This document shows, piece by piece, positions 1 to 8,562 of a stretch of DNA of 64,000 nt. The position numbers and the translations under genes are program-made. The stretch covers positions 6,306,001-6,370,000 of the forward strand of contig NZ_JALJWV010000001.1 in NCBI RefSeq assembly GCF_024169655.1, given 5' to 3'. Position 1 is the stretch's first letter. Each line of letters starts with the position of its first letter. The notes under the pieces were generated by a model. It saw nothing but the letters and a program-made list of their open reading frames with translations. It did no database searches and was not told the DNA's origin. The stretch is from Pseudomonas marginalis (GTDB taxonomy: Bacteria > Pseudomonadota > Gammaproteobacteria > Pseudomonadales > Pseudomonadaceae).

Positions 1-4
1 TAAG

Positions 5-32
5 AATGTGGGAGCAGGCCCCCTCCCACATT
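5..32. repeat. REP-like hairpin at left edge
   Basis: A 10-bp perfect inverted repeat (AATGTGGGAG at 5-14, CTCCCACATT at 23-32) around a short loop. It is a single-arm member of the REP family seen repeatedly in this window, and probably lies just 3' of the gene beyond the left edge. Confidence 0.7.
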
Positions 33-134
33 TAGTTGTGCGTTAAATCAGAACTCGTGTTTCCCTGATGTGGTCCTATAGCCTATGCAGCCTTAGGCGC
101 ACACCCGTGCGCATGCATTCAGGGAGCTTCACAC

Positions 135-374
135 ATGAAACGTTTTGCTTTGGCGATCATCTGCGGTGTAGTGGCCACATCGGCGGCGGCCGCGACCAAA
201 GACTGCGAAGAGCTCAGGAAAGAGATCGAGATCAAAATCCAGGCTAACTCGGTTCCGTCCTACACCCTGGAAATCGTCAGCAAGGAAGAAGCCGACAAGC
301 ACGATGTCGCCATGGTCGTAGGCACGTGTGAGAACGGTACCAAGGCAATCATCTACCAGAAGAACAACGACTGA
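135..374 (+). CDS. DUF1161 secreted small protein
   Basis: A 79-residue protein with a Sec signal peptide (about residues 1-20, AAAA before the likely cleavage site) and a short acidic/basic mature part with two cysteines (about residues 24 and 65) that could form a disulfide in the periplasm. The length and the tail CENGTKAIIY match the DUF1161 family common in Pseudomonas, whose function is unknown. The start is preceded by CAGGGAGC, a good ribosome site. It stands alone, facing a convergent lipoprotein gene whose stop abuts its own. Confidence 0.85.
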   Translation: MKRFALAIICGVVATSAAAATKDCEELRKEIEIKIQANSVPSYTLEIVSKEEADKHDVAMVVGTCENGTKAIIYQKNND

Positions 375-797
375 TCAGATGCAGTTCACGCTGCGCTCTT
401 GCGCCAATAACTGACGCGCGGCGTTGTACAGCCGGATATTCGGTGTGTAGGCCAACGAGCGCCCCTCCAGGCGATAACGCTGACCTGCCTCGAAGTGGTC
501 GTACTGCAAGGTCATGAAGCAGGTCCGGTCCTGGGTCTGCGACAACCCGCCAAAGCTGCCGCCGGTCGGCACTTCGAAATCAAAGCGCACCATCAACTCG
601 TGACTGCCCGGCGGGACCTGGAAGAAGCGTCCGTCGTTGAGGTTCTTCCCATCCAGCCGTTGGGCCATCACCAGCTTGGCCCCCGGTGTCGGGGTGGCGA
701 AATCGACCCAGGCCTGTTGCGGGTCCACCGGCGGGATGGGCGGCGAAGCACAGGCGCTGAGCAACAGGGCGGCGATGGGAAGCACTAGCTGGCGCAT
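375..797 (-). CDS. putative outer-membrane lipoprotein
   Basis: A lipoprotein of about 140 residues. The signal peptide is hydrophobic and ends in a lipobox, LLSAC, so the mature protein starts at a lipidated Cys about 16 residues from the ATG at 797. An in-frame GTG three codons upstream (806) is an alternative start, and neither has a strong ribosome site. The mature part speaks of 'PPGSHELMVRF'-type beta-strands, as in small PEGA-like or carbohydrate-binding lipoproteins, but I cannot name a family with confidence. It is transcribed convergently with the DUF1161 gene. Confidence 0.75.
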   Translation of the reverse strand: MRQLVLPIAALLLSACASPPIPPVDPQQAWVDFATPTPGAKLVMAQRLDGKNLNDGRFFQVPPGSHELMVRFDFEVPTGGSFGGLSQTQDRTCFMTLQYDHFEAGQRYRLEGRSLAYTPNIRLYNAARQLLAQERSVNCI

Positions 798-907
798 GGC
801 GGGCACTCAACACAAGGAGGGCTTTGAGTATAAACGCGCTACGCCATGGAAAAACGCCGGGCAGTCACGATAGGCTGGCGAGCCAATTACCCAGGAGCAG
901 TCGCGGC

Positions 908-1951
908 ATGGTCAGGCGTTTTCTTCCAGGGTTGTGGTGGGTGCTGCTCAGCGGGTGTTCCAGCGTCAGTTATTACGGCCAATTGGCCAGCGGCCAGTGG
1001 CAGTTGCTGCAGGCCCGGGAGCCGGTGGCCAAGGTGATTGCCGACCCCGCGCGACCGCAGCCGTTACGTGATCACTTGGTGCAAGCGCAAAAGGCGCGCA
1101 CGTTCGCCAGCGAGCAACTGCACTTGCCTGACAACCAGAGTTACCGGCTGTACGCCGATATTGGCCGGCCATATGTGGTCTGGAATGTTTTTGCCACGCA
1201 GGAGTTTTCCCTGGCGGCGCAAAATCACTGCTTCCCCATCGCCGGCTGCGTCGCCTATCGCGGTTATTACAGCCAGGGTGCGGCGCGGGGTGAGGCCGCG
1301 TTGCTCAAGCAGCAAGGCCTGGATGTGTCGATTGGCGGCGTCGAGGCCTATTCCACCTTGGGTTGGTTCAATGACCCGATCATGAGTTCGATGCTGAGCT
1401 GGGGTGATGAGCGCCTGGCCACGTTGATTTTTCACGAGCTGGCGCACCAGCGCTTCTACGTGAAGGACGACACCGAGTTCAATGAATCCTTTGCCACCTT
1501 CGTCGAGCAGGAAGGCACGCGCCAATGGCGCGTCGCCCGGGGCCTGGCGCCGATCGGCAGCGCGGCGCTGCAGCAGCGTGACCAATTTACCCGGTTGGTC
1601 CTCGATACCCGCAAACGTCTGGAAACGCTCTACGCCCAGCCCTTGGCGGCCGATGCGATGCGGCGGGCCAAGGCGGCCGAATTCGAGCGCCTGCGCAGCG
1701 AATACCGACAGGTGCGGGACAGTCAGTGGGGCGGCGACAAACGTTATGACGCCTGGGTGAACCAGCCGATGAACAATGCGCGGCTTCTACCGTTCGGGCT
1801 GTATGACCAGTGGGTGCCGGCGTTTGCGGCGTTGTTCCGGCAGGAAGGTGGGAATTGGCTGAAGTTCTATGCGGCAGTGGAGCGGATGGGCCAATTGCCG
1901 GTGGCACAGCGTAAGGCGGCGTTGAGGCAGTTGGAAGGTGCTGGCCGTTAG
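908..1951 (+). CDS. putative aminopeptidase lipoprotein (HELAH metalloprotease)
   Basis: I place the start at the ATG at 908, preceded by AGGAGC, rather than at 824, because the translation then opens with a signal peptide and lipobox (LLSGC). The 347-residue product carries HELAHQRFY, a zincin HExxH-type motif, followed about 15 residues later by NESFATFVE, which fits the third ligand of a gluzincin. The family is the PF10023-type 'putative aminopeptidase' of proteobacteria. It is probably anchored in the outer membrane. The natural substrate is unknown. Confidence 0.85.
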   Translation: MVRRFLPGLWWVLLSGCSSVSYYGQLASGQWQLLQAREPVAKVIADPARPQPLRDHLVQAQKARTFASEQLHLPDNQSYRLYADIGRPYVVWNVFATQEFSLAAQNHCFPIAGCVAYRGYYSQGAARGEAALLKQQGLDVSIGGVEAYSTLGWFNDPIMSSMLSWGDERLATLIFHELAHQRFYVKDDTEFNESFATFVEQEGTRQWRVARGLAPIGSAALQQRDQFTRLVLDTRKRLETLYAQPLAADAMRRAKAAEFERLRSEYRQVRDSQWGGDKRYDAWVNQPMNNARLLPFGLYDQWVPAFAALFRQEGGNWLKFYAAVERMGQLPVAQRKAALRQLEGAGR

Positions 1952-1955
1952 AGCC

Positions 1956-2032
1956 TCATCAGGAGCAAGCTCCCTCCCACATTTTGACCCGTGTACGCAG
2001 GCCAAATGTGGGAGGGAGCTTGCTCCCGATAG
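1956..2032. repeat. REPIN (paired inverted REP)
   Basis: Two REP copies in head-to-head orientation (GGAGCAAGCTCCCTCCCACAT near 1961-1982 and its complement near 2006-2028) with a ~20-bp spacer. The pair sits between two convergent genes, where it may also act as a bidirectional terminator. Confidence 0.85.
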
Positions 2033-2037
2033 CGCCC

Positions 2038-2697
2038 TCAAGGCCGCCGCAAAAACGCCTGATGCAACTCGTTCAACGTCTCGAAATGCCAGGTCGGCGC
2101 TTCGGCACTCAGCTCTTCGAAACTGCCGAACCCATACCCGACCGCCGCCGAATCCAGCCCATTGCTGCGCGCCCCGATCAAGTCGTGCTTGCGGTCGCCG
2201 ATCATCAAGGTAGTGGCCGGGTCCAGGCGTTCTTCGCGCATCAAGTGGGCAATCAGCTCGACCTTGTTGGTGCGCGTGCCGTCCAGTTCGCTGCCGTAGA
2301 TCACCTTGAAGTGCTTGGCAAAATCGAAATGGCGGGCGATCTCGCGGGCAAATTCCCACGGCTTGGAGGTGGCTACGTACAACTGGCGACCCTGACTGTT
2401 GAGGGCTTCGAGCAGCGGCATCACCCCGTCGAACACGCGGTTTTCATACAAACCGGTGACCTTGAAGCGTTCACGGTAGAAATTCACCGCTTCCCAGGCC
2501 TTGGTTTCGTCGAAGCCGTAGAACTGCATAAAGGCTTGCAGCAACGGCGGGCCGATGAAGTGTTCGAGTTGGGTGATGTCGGGCTCGTCGATACCGAGTT
2601 TGCCCAGGGCGTACTGGATCGAGCGGGTGATGCCCTCGCGTGGGTCGGTCAGTGTGCCGTCCAGGTCGAACAGTACGGTTGGATAGTGCAGGGTCAT
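2038..2697 (-). CDS. HAD-family phosphatase (Gph-like)
   Basis: A 219-residue HAD hydrolase. Motif I is DLDGT at residues 11-15, a conserved Ser/Thr-Lys region follows near VATSKPW, and motif IV is near LMIGDRKHDLIGA, where the acidic pair binds magnesium. The helical cap between them is typical of the phosphoglycolate phosphatase/PpaX group, so the substrate is probably a small phosphorylated metabolite. Its ATG overlaps the stop of the upstream gamma carbonic anhydrase gene by four bases, so the two are translationally coupled. Confidence 0.88.
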   Translation of the reverse strand: MTLHYPTVLFDLDGTLTDPREGITRSIQYALGKLGIDEPDITQLEHFIGPPLLQAFMQFYGFDETKAWEAVNFYRERFKVTGLYENRVFDGVMPLLEALNSQGRQLYVATSKPWEFAREIARHFDFAKHFKVIYGSELDGTRTNKVELIAHLMREERLDPATTLMIGDRKHDLIGARSNGLDSAAVGYGFGSFEELSAEAPTWHFETLNELHQAFLRRP

Positions 2698-3236
2698 TGA
2701 TCGAATCCCTCGGCCAGGTGCAGGTCTTTGAGCTTCACGTAGTTCGCTGCGCTGTAGGTGAAAAACGCGCGTTCCTTGTCAGTCAGTTCGCGGATCTGTT
2801 TAACCGGGCTGCCGACGTACAAGAAGCCGCTTTCAAGTTTCTTGCCCGGCGGCACCAGGCTGCCGGCGCCGATGATCACGTCGTCTTCGACCACGGCGCC
2901 GTCCATCACGATGCTGCCCATGCCGATCAGGATGCGATTGCCCACGGTGCAGCCGTGCAGCATGACTTTGTGGGCGATGGTCACGTCGTCGCCGATCAGC
3001 AGTGGGAAACCATCAGGATTGAACGGCCCGGCGTGGGTAATGTGCAGCACGCAGCCGTCTTGCACGCTGGTGCGCGCGCCGATGCGGATGCGGTGCATGT
3101 CGCCGCGGATCACGGTCAGCGGCCAAACCGAGCTGTCGTCGCCGATTTCTACATCGCCGATCACCACCGCCGAAATATCGACAAAAGCCCCGGCGCCCAG
3201 GGTTGGCGTGTGGTTCTGATAGGTGCGAAGGGTCAC
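2694..3236 (-). CDS. gamma-class carbonic anhydrase family protein
   Basis: A 180-residue left-handed beta-helix protein built from hexapeptide repeats (VVIGDV, VEIGDD, and others). The three histidines expected to bind zinc in the trimer interface are present: LHITH near residue 66 and AHKVMLH near residues 88-94. The C-terminal helix packs on the helix of a neighbour. The family (YrdA/PaaY-like) ranges from active carbonic anhydrases to thioesterase-like proteins, so the activity is uncertain. It is first in a two-gene unit with the HAD phosphatase and divergent from prlC. Confidence 0.88.
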   Translation of the reverse strand: MTLRTYQNHTPTLGAGAFVDISAVVIGDVEIGDDSSVWPLTVIRGDMHRIRIGARTSVQDGCVLHITHAGPFNPDGFPLLIGDDVTIAHKVMLHGCTVGNRILIGMGSIVMDGAVVEDDVIIGAGSLVPPGKKLESGFLYVGSPVKQIRELTDKERAFFTYSAANYVKLKDLHLAEGFDQ

Positions 3237-3338
3237 GATAGCCTCTCTCTCTTCTGCTGATAGCTGCGGTGGACGTTGATTGTAATTAAGATGGCCCCAT
3301 CTTTGTTCTTACATGTTTCTTCAGCCAAGGTGCCAACC

Positions 3339-5390
3339 GTGAGCGCGAACAACCCTCTTCTGCAGCCCTACGACCTGCCGCCGTTCTCGGCGATCCGTGC
3401 CGAGCACGTACAGCCGGCCATCGAACAGATCCTCGCCGACAACCGGCTTGCCATCGAAGGCATCCTGCAAAGCCAGGGGAAAAATCCGACATGGGCCGGT
3501 CTGGTCCTCGCCATGGATGAACTGAATGATCGTCTGGGCGCCGCCTGGAGCCCGGTCAGCCACCTCAACGCCGTGTGCAACAGCGCCGAATTGCGTGAAG
3601 CGTATGAAAGCTGCCTGCCGGCGTTGAGCGCCTACTCCACCGAGATGGGCCAGAACCGCGAACTGTTCCAGGCGTTCGAGGCTTTGGCCAACAGCCCGGA
3701 AGCCGCCGGTTTCGACGTGGCGCAAAAAACCATCCTGGAACACTCGCTGCGCGATTTCCGCCTGTCGGGTATCGATCTGCCGCCCGAGCAGCAAAAACGC
3801 TACGCCGAAGTGCAAAGCAAACTCTCCGAGCTGGGCAGCAAATTCTCCAACCAACTGTTGGACGCCACCCAGGCCTGGACCAAACACGTTACCGATGAAG
3901 CCAGCCTCGCCGGCCTGACCGACTCGGCCAAGGCGCAAATGGCCGCCGCCGCCCAGGCCAAAGGCCTCGACGGTTGGTTGATCAGCCTGGAATTCCCCAG
4001 CTACTACGCGGTGATGACCTACGCCCAGGACCGCGCCCTGCGCGAAGAAATCTACGCCGCCTATTGCACCCGTGCGTCGGACCAAGGCCCGAATGCCGGT
4101 CAGAACGATAACGGTCCGATCATGGAACAGATCCTCGACCTGCGTCAGGAACTGGCCCGGCTGCTGGGCTATGCGTCCTTCTCCGAATTGAGCCTGGCCA
4201 CCAAAATGGCCGACTCCAGCGACCAGGTGCTGAGCTTCCTGCGTGATCTGGCCAAGCGCAGCAAGCCGTTTGCCGCCCAGGACCTGCAACAGCTCAAGGC
4301 CTACGCCGCCGAACAGGGCTGCGCCGACCTGCAAAGCTGGGACAGCGGTTTCTACGGTGAAAAACTGCGTGAACAGCGCTACAGCGTGTCCCAGGAAGCG
4401 CTGCGCGCCTACTTCCCGATCGACAAGGTGCTCGGCGGCCTGTTTGCCATCGTGCAGCGCCTGTACGGCATCGAGATCGCCGAGCAGAAAGGCTTCGACA
4501 CCTGGCACCCGGACGTGCGCCTGTTCGAAATCAAGGAAAACGGCCAGCACGTCGGCCGCTTCTTCTTCGACCTGTATGCCCGCGCCAACAAGCGTGGCGG
4601 CGCCTGGATGGACGGCGCTCGCGACCGTCGCCGCACCTTCGACGGCGTGCTGCAAAGCCCGGTGGCCAACCTGGTGTGCAACTTCACCCCGGCCGACAGT
4701 GGCAAGCCTGCCCTGCTGACCCACGACGAAGTGACGACGCTGTTCCACGAATTCGGCCACGGCCTGCATCACCTGCTGACCCGTGTCGAGCATGCCGGCG
4801 TGTCCGGCATCAACGGCGTGGCCTGGGATGCGGTGGAGTTGCCGAGCCAGTTCATGGAGAACTGGTGCTGGGAGCCGGAAGGCCTGGCGCTGATCTCCGG
4901 CCACTACGAAACCGGCGAGCCGCTGCCCCAGGACCTGCTGGAAAAAATGCTCGCCGCGAAAAACTTCCAGTCCGGCCTGATGATGGTGCGCCAGTTGGAG
5001 TTTTCGCTGTTCGACTTTGAACTGCACGCCACCCACGGCGACGGCCGCAGCGTGGCGCAGGTACTCGAAGGCGTGCGCGACGAGGTGTCGGTGATGCGTC
5101 CGCCGGCCTACAACCGCTTCCCCAACAGCTTCGCGCATATCTTCGCCGGTGGTTATGCCGCGGGTTATTACAGCTACAAGTGGGCTGAAGTGCTGTCGGC
5201 CGATGCCTTCTCCAAGTTCGAAGAAGACGGCGTGCTCAATGCCGAAACCGGACGTGCTTTCCGCGAGGCGATCCTGGCCCGTGGCGGTTCCCAGGCGCCG
5301 ATGGTGTTGTTTGTCGATTTCCGCGGGCGTGCGCCGTCGATTGACGCACTCTTGCGCCACAGCGGCCTGAGTGAGGACGCAGCAGCATGA
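3339..5390 (+). CDS. prlC: oligopeptidase A (M3 metallopeptidase)
   Basis: A cytoplasmic zinc oligopeptidase that degrades peptides released from signal peptides and by ATP-dependent proteases. I use the GTG at 3339 (CAAGG upstream) because the translation then begins VSANNPLLQPYDLP, the usual N-terminus, and gives the family length of 683 residues. The upstream ATG at 3276 adds 21 atypical residues. The catalytic motif FHEFGHGLHH lies near residue 468, and a conserved glutamate follows about 25 residues on in WDAVELPSQF. The stop overlaps the start of the zinc-ribbon gene (ATGA). Confidence 0.95.
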   Translation: MSANNPLLQPYDLPPFSAIRAEHVQPAIEQILADNRLAIEGILQSQGKNPTWAGLVLAMDELNDRLGAAWSPVSHLNAVCNSAELREAYESCLPALSAYSTEMGQNRELFQAFEALANSPEAAGFDVAQKTILEHSLRDFRLSGIDLPPEQQKRYAEVQSKLSELGSKFSNQLLDATQAWTKHVTDEASLAGLTDSAKAQMAAAAQAKGLDGWLISLEFPSYYAVMTYAQDRALREEIYAAYCTRASDQGPNAGQNDNGPIMEQILDLRQELARLLGYASFSELSLATKMADSSDQVLSFLRDLAKRSKPFAAQDLQQLKAYAAEQGCADLQSWDSGFYGEKLREQRYSVSQEALRAYFPIDKVLGGLFAIVQRLYGIEIAEQKGFDTWHPDVRLFEIKENGQHVGRFFFDLYARANKRGGAWMDGARDRRRTFDGVLQSPVANLVCNFTPADSGKPALLTHDEVTTLFHEFGHGLHHLLTRVEHAGVSGINGVAWDAVELPSQFMENWCWEPEGLALISGHYETGEPLPQDLLEKMLAAKNFQSGLMMVRQLEFSLFDFELHATHGDGRSVAQVLEGVRDEVSVMRPPAYNRFPNSFAHIFAGGYAAGYYSYKWAEVLSADAFSKFEEDGVLNAETGRAFREAILARGGSQAPMVLFVDFRGRAPSIDALLRHSGLSEDAAA

Positions 5391-5659
5391 GTGACGTGCC
5401 AGTGATTACCAAAAAGCAGTTTATTGCCGGGGCCGTTTGCCCGGCGTGCAGCGAGCCGGATAAATTGAAGATGTGGACCGAGGACAACGTGCCGCATCGC
5501 GAGTGCGTGGCCTGCGGCTATACCGACACGCTGAATGATCAGGGCTTGTCGGTGCCCAAGGAGCTGGGTACGCGGGTCAATACCTCGGCGCTCAAAGCGC
5601 CGGACCCGAAGGTGCAGTCGGTGCAGTTCTTTCCTAACCCGAAGCTGAAGAAAGACTGA
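5387..5659 (+). CDS. YheV-family zinc-ribbon protein
   Basis: A 90-residue protein with two CxxC knuckles, CPAC (about residues 19-22) and CVAC (about 41-44), which would bind one zinc ion. The remainder is short and basic. This is the YheV/DUF2387 family ('probable metal-binding protein'). In gammaproteobacteria it is regularly next to prlC, and here its ATG overlaps the prlC stop by four bases, so the two are co-translated. Its biochemical role is unknown. Confidence 0.92.
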   Translation: MSDVPVITKKQFIAGAVCPACSEPDKLKMWTEDNVPHRECVACGYTDTLNDQGLSVPKELGTRVNTSALKAPDPKVQSVQFFPNPKLKKD

Positions 5660-5666
5660 GATCCTG

Positions 5667-6356
5667 TCAGGGCGTAGTCAGCGCTCTGGGGTCTTTGGTG
5701 GGTTCAACAGGGCTGGTGGTACCGGCCGTGTTGAACCAACTTTTCACTGAGCACAGAGCAAACTCGCTGGTGCTGCAATCGCCATTCGCCAAGGCTGTGC
5801 GCAACTTGTCGATATCGGCCTTCATCATGTAGCGAACACCGTCCTTGAGGCCCTTGCTGCTGCCGAAGCTGCCCAAGGTCATTTCGTTCAACGCCTCTTC
5901 CTTGCTCCAACCCTGAACCACCACGCGATACATCGCCGCCATCAGGCCAGTGCGGTCTGTGCCGTGTTTGCAGTGCATCAGCACCGCACCGTTGGCTTCG
6001 GCCTCGCGAATCGCCCTCAGCGCGGCGAGCACGTCAGCGTCATCGACATGGTTGGTGCGATAAACCAACTGGACCTGTCGGATATCAGGAGTTTTCAGCC
6101 AATCGCTATCGGACTCCGGCAGAAAGTTGATTACGGTGCCGATCTTGAGTTTTTCCAGCAGAGGTACCGCGTTGCTGTCTGGCAGCGCGCTGCGGTAGAG
6201 CGTGGGCGTCATCTGGTGCAGGTTGTATTGATTGCCAACCGGCTGCGCCCATTCGGGAGAGCGAAGGGATGCGGTGTCGTCCGCCCAGGTGTGTGCGCTG
6301 GTGAACAGTGCCAGGAACGCGAGGCCGAGGGCCGGTAGCCATTGATGCTTGAACAT
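5667..6356 (-). CDS. secreted dual-specificity/tyrosine phosphatase-like protein
   Basis: A phosphatase of the PTP/DSP fold with the P-loop HCKHGTDRTG, which matches the CX5R catalytic signature (Cys nucleophile, Arg for phosphate). The general-acid Asp probably lies near VDDADV. I choose the ATG at 6356, because MFKHQWLPALGLAFLALFTS then reads as a signal peptide ending near HTWA. An in-frame ATG at 6416 adds 20 residues before it. The protein is therefore probably periplasmic. It faces the yheV gene convergently with only a few bases between them. Confidence 0.85.
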   Translation of the reverse strand: MFKHQWLPALGLAFLALFTSAHTWADDTASLRSPEWAQPVGNQYNLHQMTPTLYRSALPDSNAVPLLEKLKIGTVINFLPESDSDWLKTPDIRQVQLVYRTNHVDDADVLAALRAIREAEANGAVLMHCKHGTDRTGLMAAMYRVVVQGWSKEEALNEMTLGSFGSSKGLKDGVRYMMKADIDKLRTALANGDCSTSEFALCSVKSWFNTAGTTSPVEPTKDPRALTTP

Positions 6357-6589
6357 GCGCGACGTAACCGATAGAGGGTTGGCGGGTGAGGCCAAGCGTC
6401 GACTAAGCGGGGTCAAGGGGGTGTGAGCGGTCCGTCAAAGAATCGTGAATCCTTCTCGACGCCGCAGGTTTTGCACTGAATCGATTCTCTCGATGCTTGG
6501 CTTGCTATTGATTGCCGCTGCGTTCTATCTCCTTGGGTGGGTTGGGTCCAACCTGCTGCCGCCAAACCGGCAGTTTCCATCCGTGGCGA

Positions 6590-6753
6590 GAGGGTTTAGA
6601 CGTGGCGACCTTCACCCTGTGGGCGCTTGCCTGTCGGACCATGAAGTGGCGGATGTCGTCAGTTTCATCCGGGGCAGTTGGAGTAATAAAGGGGGGGCAA
6701 CAAGTGCCGCTCAAGTTGCGGGTTTACGTAAAAAGTCGGCTGATAGAAACTGA
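6590..6753 (+). pseudogene. cytochrome c C-terminal remnant, frameshifted
   Basis: The segment from about 6633 reads LSDHEVADVVSFIRGSW, then SNKGGATSAAQVAGLRKK to a TGA at 6751. This is the C-terminal helix of cytochrome c domains from membrane dehydrogenases such as gluconate or alcohol dehydrogenase cytochrome subunits. The segment before it (VATFTLW, the expected Met-ligand loop) is in another frame, so at least one indel has occurred. No CxxCH heme site is present anywhere nearby. An open frame from 6445 adds an unrelated hydrophobic start and is unlikely to be functional. Confidence 0.65.
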
Positions 6754-6833
6754 GCAAGATAAAGTCTTGCTGGCCCAACTTATATAAGCGGTTTATATAA
6801 ATTGGGCGGTTCTAGTTTGTTTGAGCGATTAGT

Positions 6834-7091
6834 TTAATTCTCTTTACGCTGGCAGGTCTTTGCAAAGGCGTTGGCCATGGTCAGGAAAATCGACTTGTCC
6901 TCATCGTCGAAGTCGCCGTCATTGTCCAGATCCGTTGGAGACGATGTCGTGTCGTAGTGGCCGTCTTTCTTGGATGAAGAGGCGTACATGGCGTAAGAAA
7001 GATCCCCGTTGGTTAAACGTTCGAGTAAGATTTCCGGGCTGTTATCTTTTTCAAAGTCTTCACACGTCAAACGTAGTTCGTCCTGAGACAT
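6834..7091 (-). CDS. small acidic protein with EF-hand-like loop
   Basis: An 85-residue acidic protein I do not recognise. The ATG at 7091 has a good ribosome site (AAGGAAC six bases upstream), so I prefer it to the longer frame from 7133. Near the C-terminus, DLDNDGDFDDED is a Dx[DN]xDG-type loop similar to EF-hand or dockerin calcium-binding loops. There is no signal peptide or membrane segment. Base composition around it is AT-richer than the neighbouring core genes, consistent with an acquired gene. Confidence 0.6.
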   Translation of the reverse strand: MSQDELRLTCEDFEKDNSPEILLERLTNGDLSYAMYASSSKKDGHYDTTSSPTDLDNDGDFDDEDKSIFLTMANAFAKTCQRKEN

Positions 7092-7282
7092 ATTAAGTTC
7101 CTTTTGGGTTTTGCTAAGTTGGGGCAAGATCATAGTTGCAGGATGAAAATTTAATCCATGACTAAAATGTGGCGATTTATGTCCTGAAAGTTGATATGTA
7201 ATACACCGTGTTTTCAGATGTAAGTCGATTACCTCGCAACTTCCCGCCCAACGGCGCTGGCGGGAAACGTCGGGTTCGAATA

Positions 7283-7298
7283 CTGTATGTAAACACAG
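7283..7298. promoter_or_regulatory. LexA (SOS) box
   Basis: CTGTATGTAAACACAG matches the LexA consensus CTG-N10-CAG, and the flanking bases extend the palindrome (TACTGT...ACAGTA, 7281-7300). It ends only 15 bases before the ATG of the radical SAM gene, so LexA binding would block its promoter. Confidence 0.8.
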
Positions 7299-7313
7299 TA
7301 TTGAGGCCTGTCC

Positions 7314-8372
7314 ATGAGTTCTTCTCTACCGCCCCGTGGCCGGGGCACGGCGACCAACCTGCACAATCGTTTCGCGCCCACTGTCAGCGTGGTCGAGGAC
7401 GACGGCTGGTATCAGGAAGTGCCGCCGACCCAGGGCACCGAAGTGCGTATCGAAACGGCCAAGACCATCATCACGCGCAACAACTCGCCGGACTTGCCGT
7501 TCGATCGCTCGATCAATCCTTATCGCGGGTGTGAGCATGGCTGTATCTACTGCTATGCGCGGCCCAGCCATGCCTATTGGGACCTGTCGCCGGGGCTGGA
7601 TTTCGAAACCAAACTGATCGCCAAGACCAACGCCGCCGACGTGCTGGAGCAGCAGCTGTCCAAGCCCGGCTACGTGTGTGCGCCGATCAACCTGGGGTCC
7701 AACACCGATCCGTACCAGCCGATCGAGCGCGAGTACACGATCACCCGGCAAACCCTCGAAGTGCTGCTGCGCTATCGGCACCCGGTGACCATCATCACCA
7801 AGGGCTCGCTGATCCTGCGCGATCTCGACCTGCTCACCGAACTGGCGCGCCAGCGGCTGGTGGCGGTGATGATCAGCCTCACCAGCCTCGACGACGAGCT
7901 AAAGCGCATCCTGGAGCCACGCACTGCTGCGCCCAAGGCGCGGTTGCGGGCGATCCGGGTGATGCGCGAGGCCGGCATCCCGGTGGGGGTGCTGTGCTCG
8001 CCGATGATCCCGATGATCAACGACAGCGAACTGGAGAGCCTGCTCACCGAAGCCCATGCGGCCGGTGCGCAAAGTGCGGCGTACATGATGCTGCGCCTGC
8101 CGCTGGAGGTGGCGCCGCTGTTCGAGGAGTGGCTGGCCGCGCATTACCCGCAGCGCGCCGCCCATGTGATGAGCCTGGTGCGCCAGGTGCGCGGCGGGGA
8201 GGTGTATGACAGCCGCTTCGGCGTGCGCATGCGCGGAGAAGGGCCGTTTGCCGATCTGCTGGCGCAGCGTTTCAGCAAGGCGATCAAGCGCCTGGGGCTC
8301 GACCGTCGGGAAGGTTTCAACCTGGATTGCACGGCGTTCTGCCCACCGGGCAGGCAGATGGCGTTGTTGTAG
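7314..8372 (+). CDS. PA0069-family radical SAM protein (SplB-like)
   Basis: A 352-residue radical SAM enzyme. The cluster-binding motif CEHGCIYCYAR (CxxxCxxC) is near residues 75-84, and the following SAM-binding segments NLGSNTDPYQP and TKGSLILRD are those of the Rv2578c/SplB-like group. The reaction is not known. A LexA box immediately upstream puts it in the DNA-damage regulon, which fits a relation to spore photoproduct lyase. From memory, the PAO1 orthologue PA0069 is also LexA-controlled. It stands alone as a transcription unit. Confidence 0.9.
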   Translation: MSSSLPPRGRGTATNLHNRFAPTVSVVEDDGWYQEVPPTQGTEVRIETAKTIITRNNSPDLPFDRSINPYRGCEHGCIYCYARPSHAYWDLSPGLDFETKLIAKTNAADVLEQQLSKPGYVCAPINLGSNTDPYQPIEREYTITRQTLEVLLRYRHPVTIITKGSLILRDLDLLTELARQRLVAVMISLTSLDDELKRILEPRTAAPKARLRAIRVMREAGIPVGVLCSPMIPMINDSELESLLTEAHAAGAQSAAYMMLRLPLEVAPLFEEWLAAHYPQRAAHVMSLVRQVRGGEVYDSRFGVRMRGEGPFADLLAQRFSKAIKRLGLDRREGFNLDCTAFCPPGRQMALL

Positions 8373-8397
8373 ACTACAGGGCAAACACGCACTGTGA

Positions 8398-8562
8398 TTG
8401 TGGCGATGGTCGCGTTTTGATATCACTGAAACCCGCGATCTAGAGCGGTTGATTCAGTTTGAGTTAAGTTTCGACGGCTACCTTGTTCAGCGAGTGACTG
8501 ACGAGTCGGAACCCGGCTTTGTGGCGTTCCAAAACTATCCCATCGGCCCGGCGTCGAATTGA
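8398..8562 (+). other. possible short ORF or gene remnant
   Basis: An open frame beginning at a TTG at 8398 (immediately after an in-frame TGA) runs to the TGA at 8560. It reads protein-like, with segments FDITETRDLERLIQFEL and FDGYLVQRVTDESEPGF. There is no convincing ribosome site and no ATG. It could be a decayed 3' end of a small gene or a genuine short protein. I assign no function. Confidence 0.3.

Noticed and set aside
3321..5360. A 679-residue open frame on the minus strand across prlC
   Set aside because: Antisense shadow of prlC, with composition typical of a mirror frame (high His/Gln/Gly/Val) and no recognisable domain.
6512..6787. A 91-residue plus-strand frame across the cytochrome remnant
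   Set aside because: It carries only the short VATFTLW fragment of the cytochrome; the rest is the wrong frame of the remnant.
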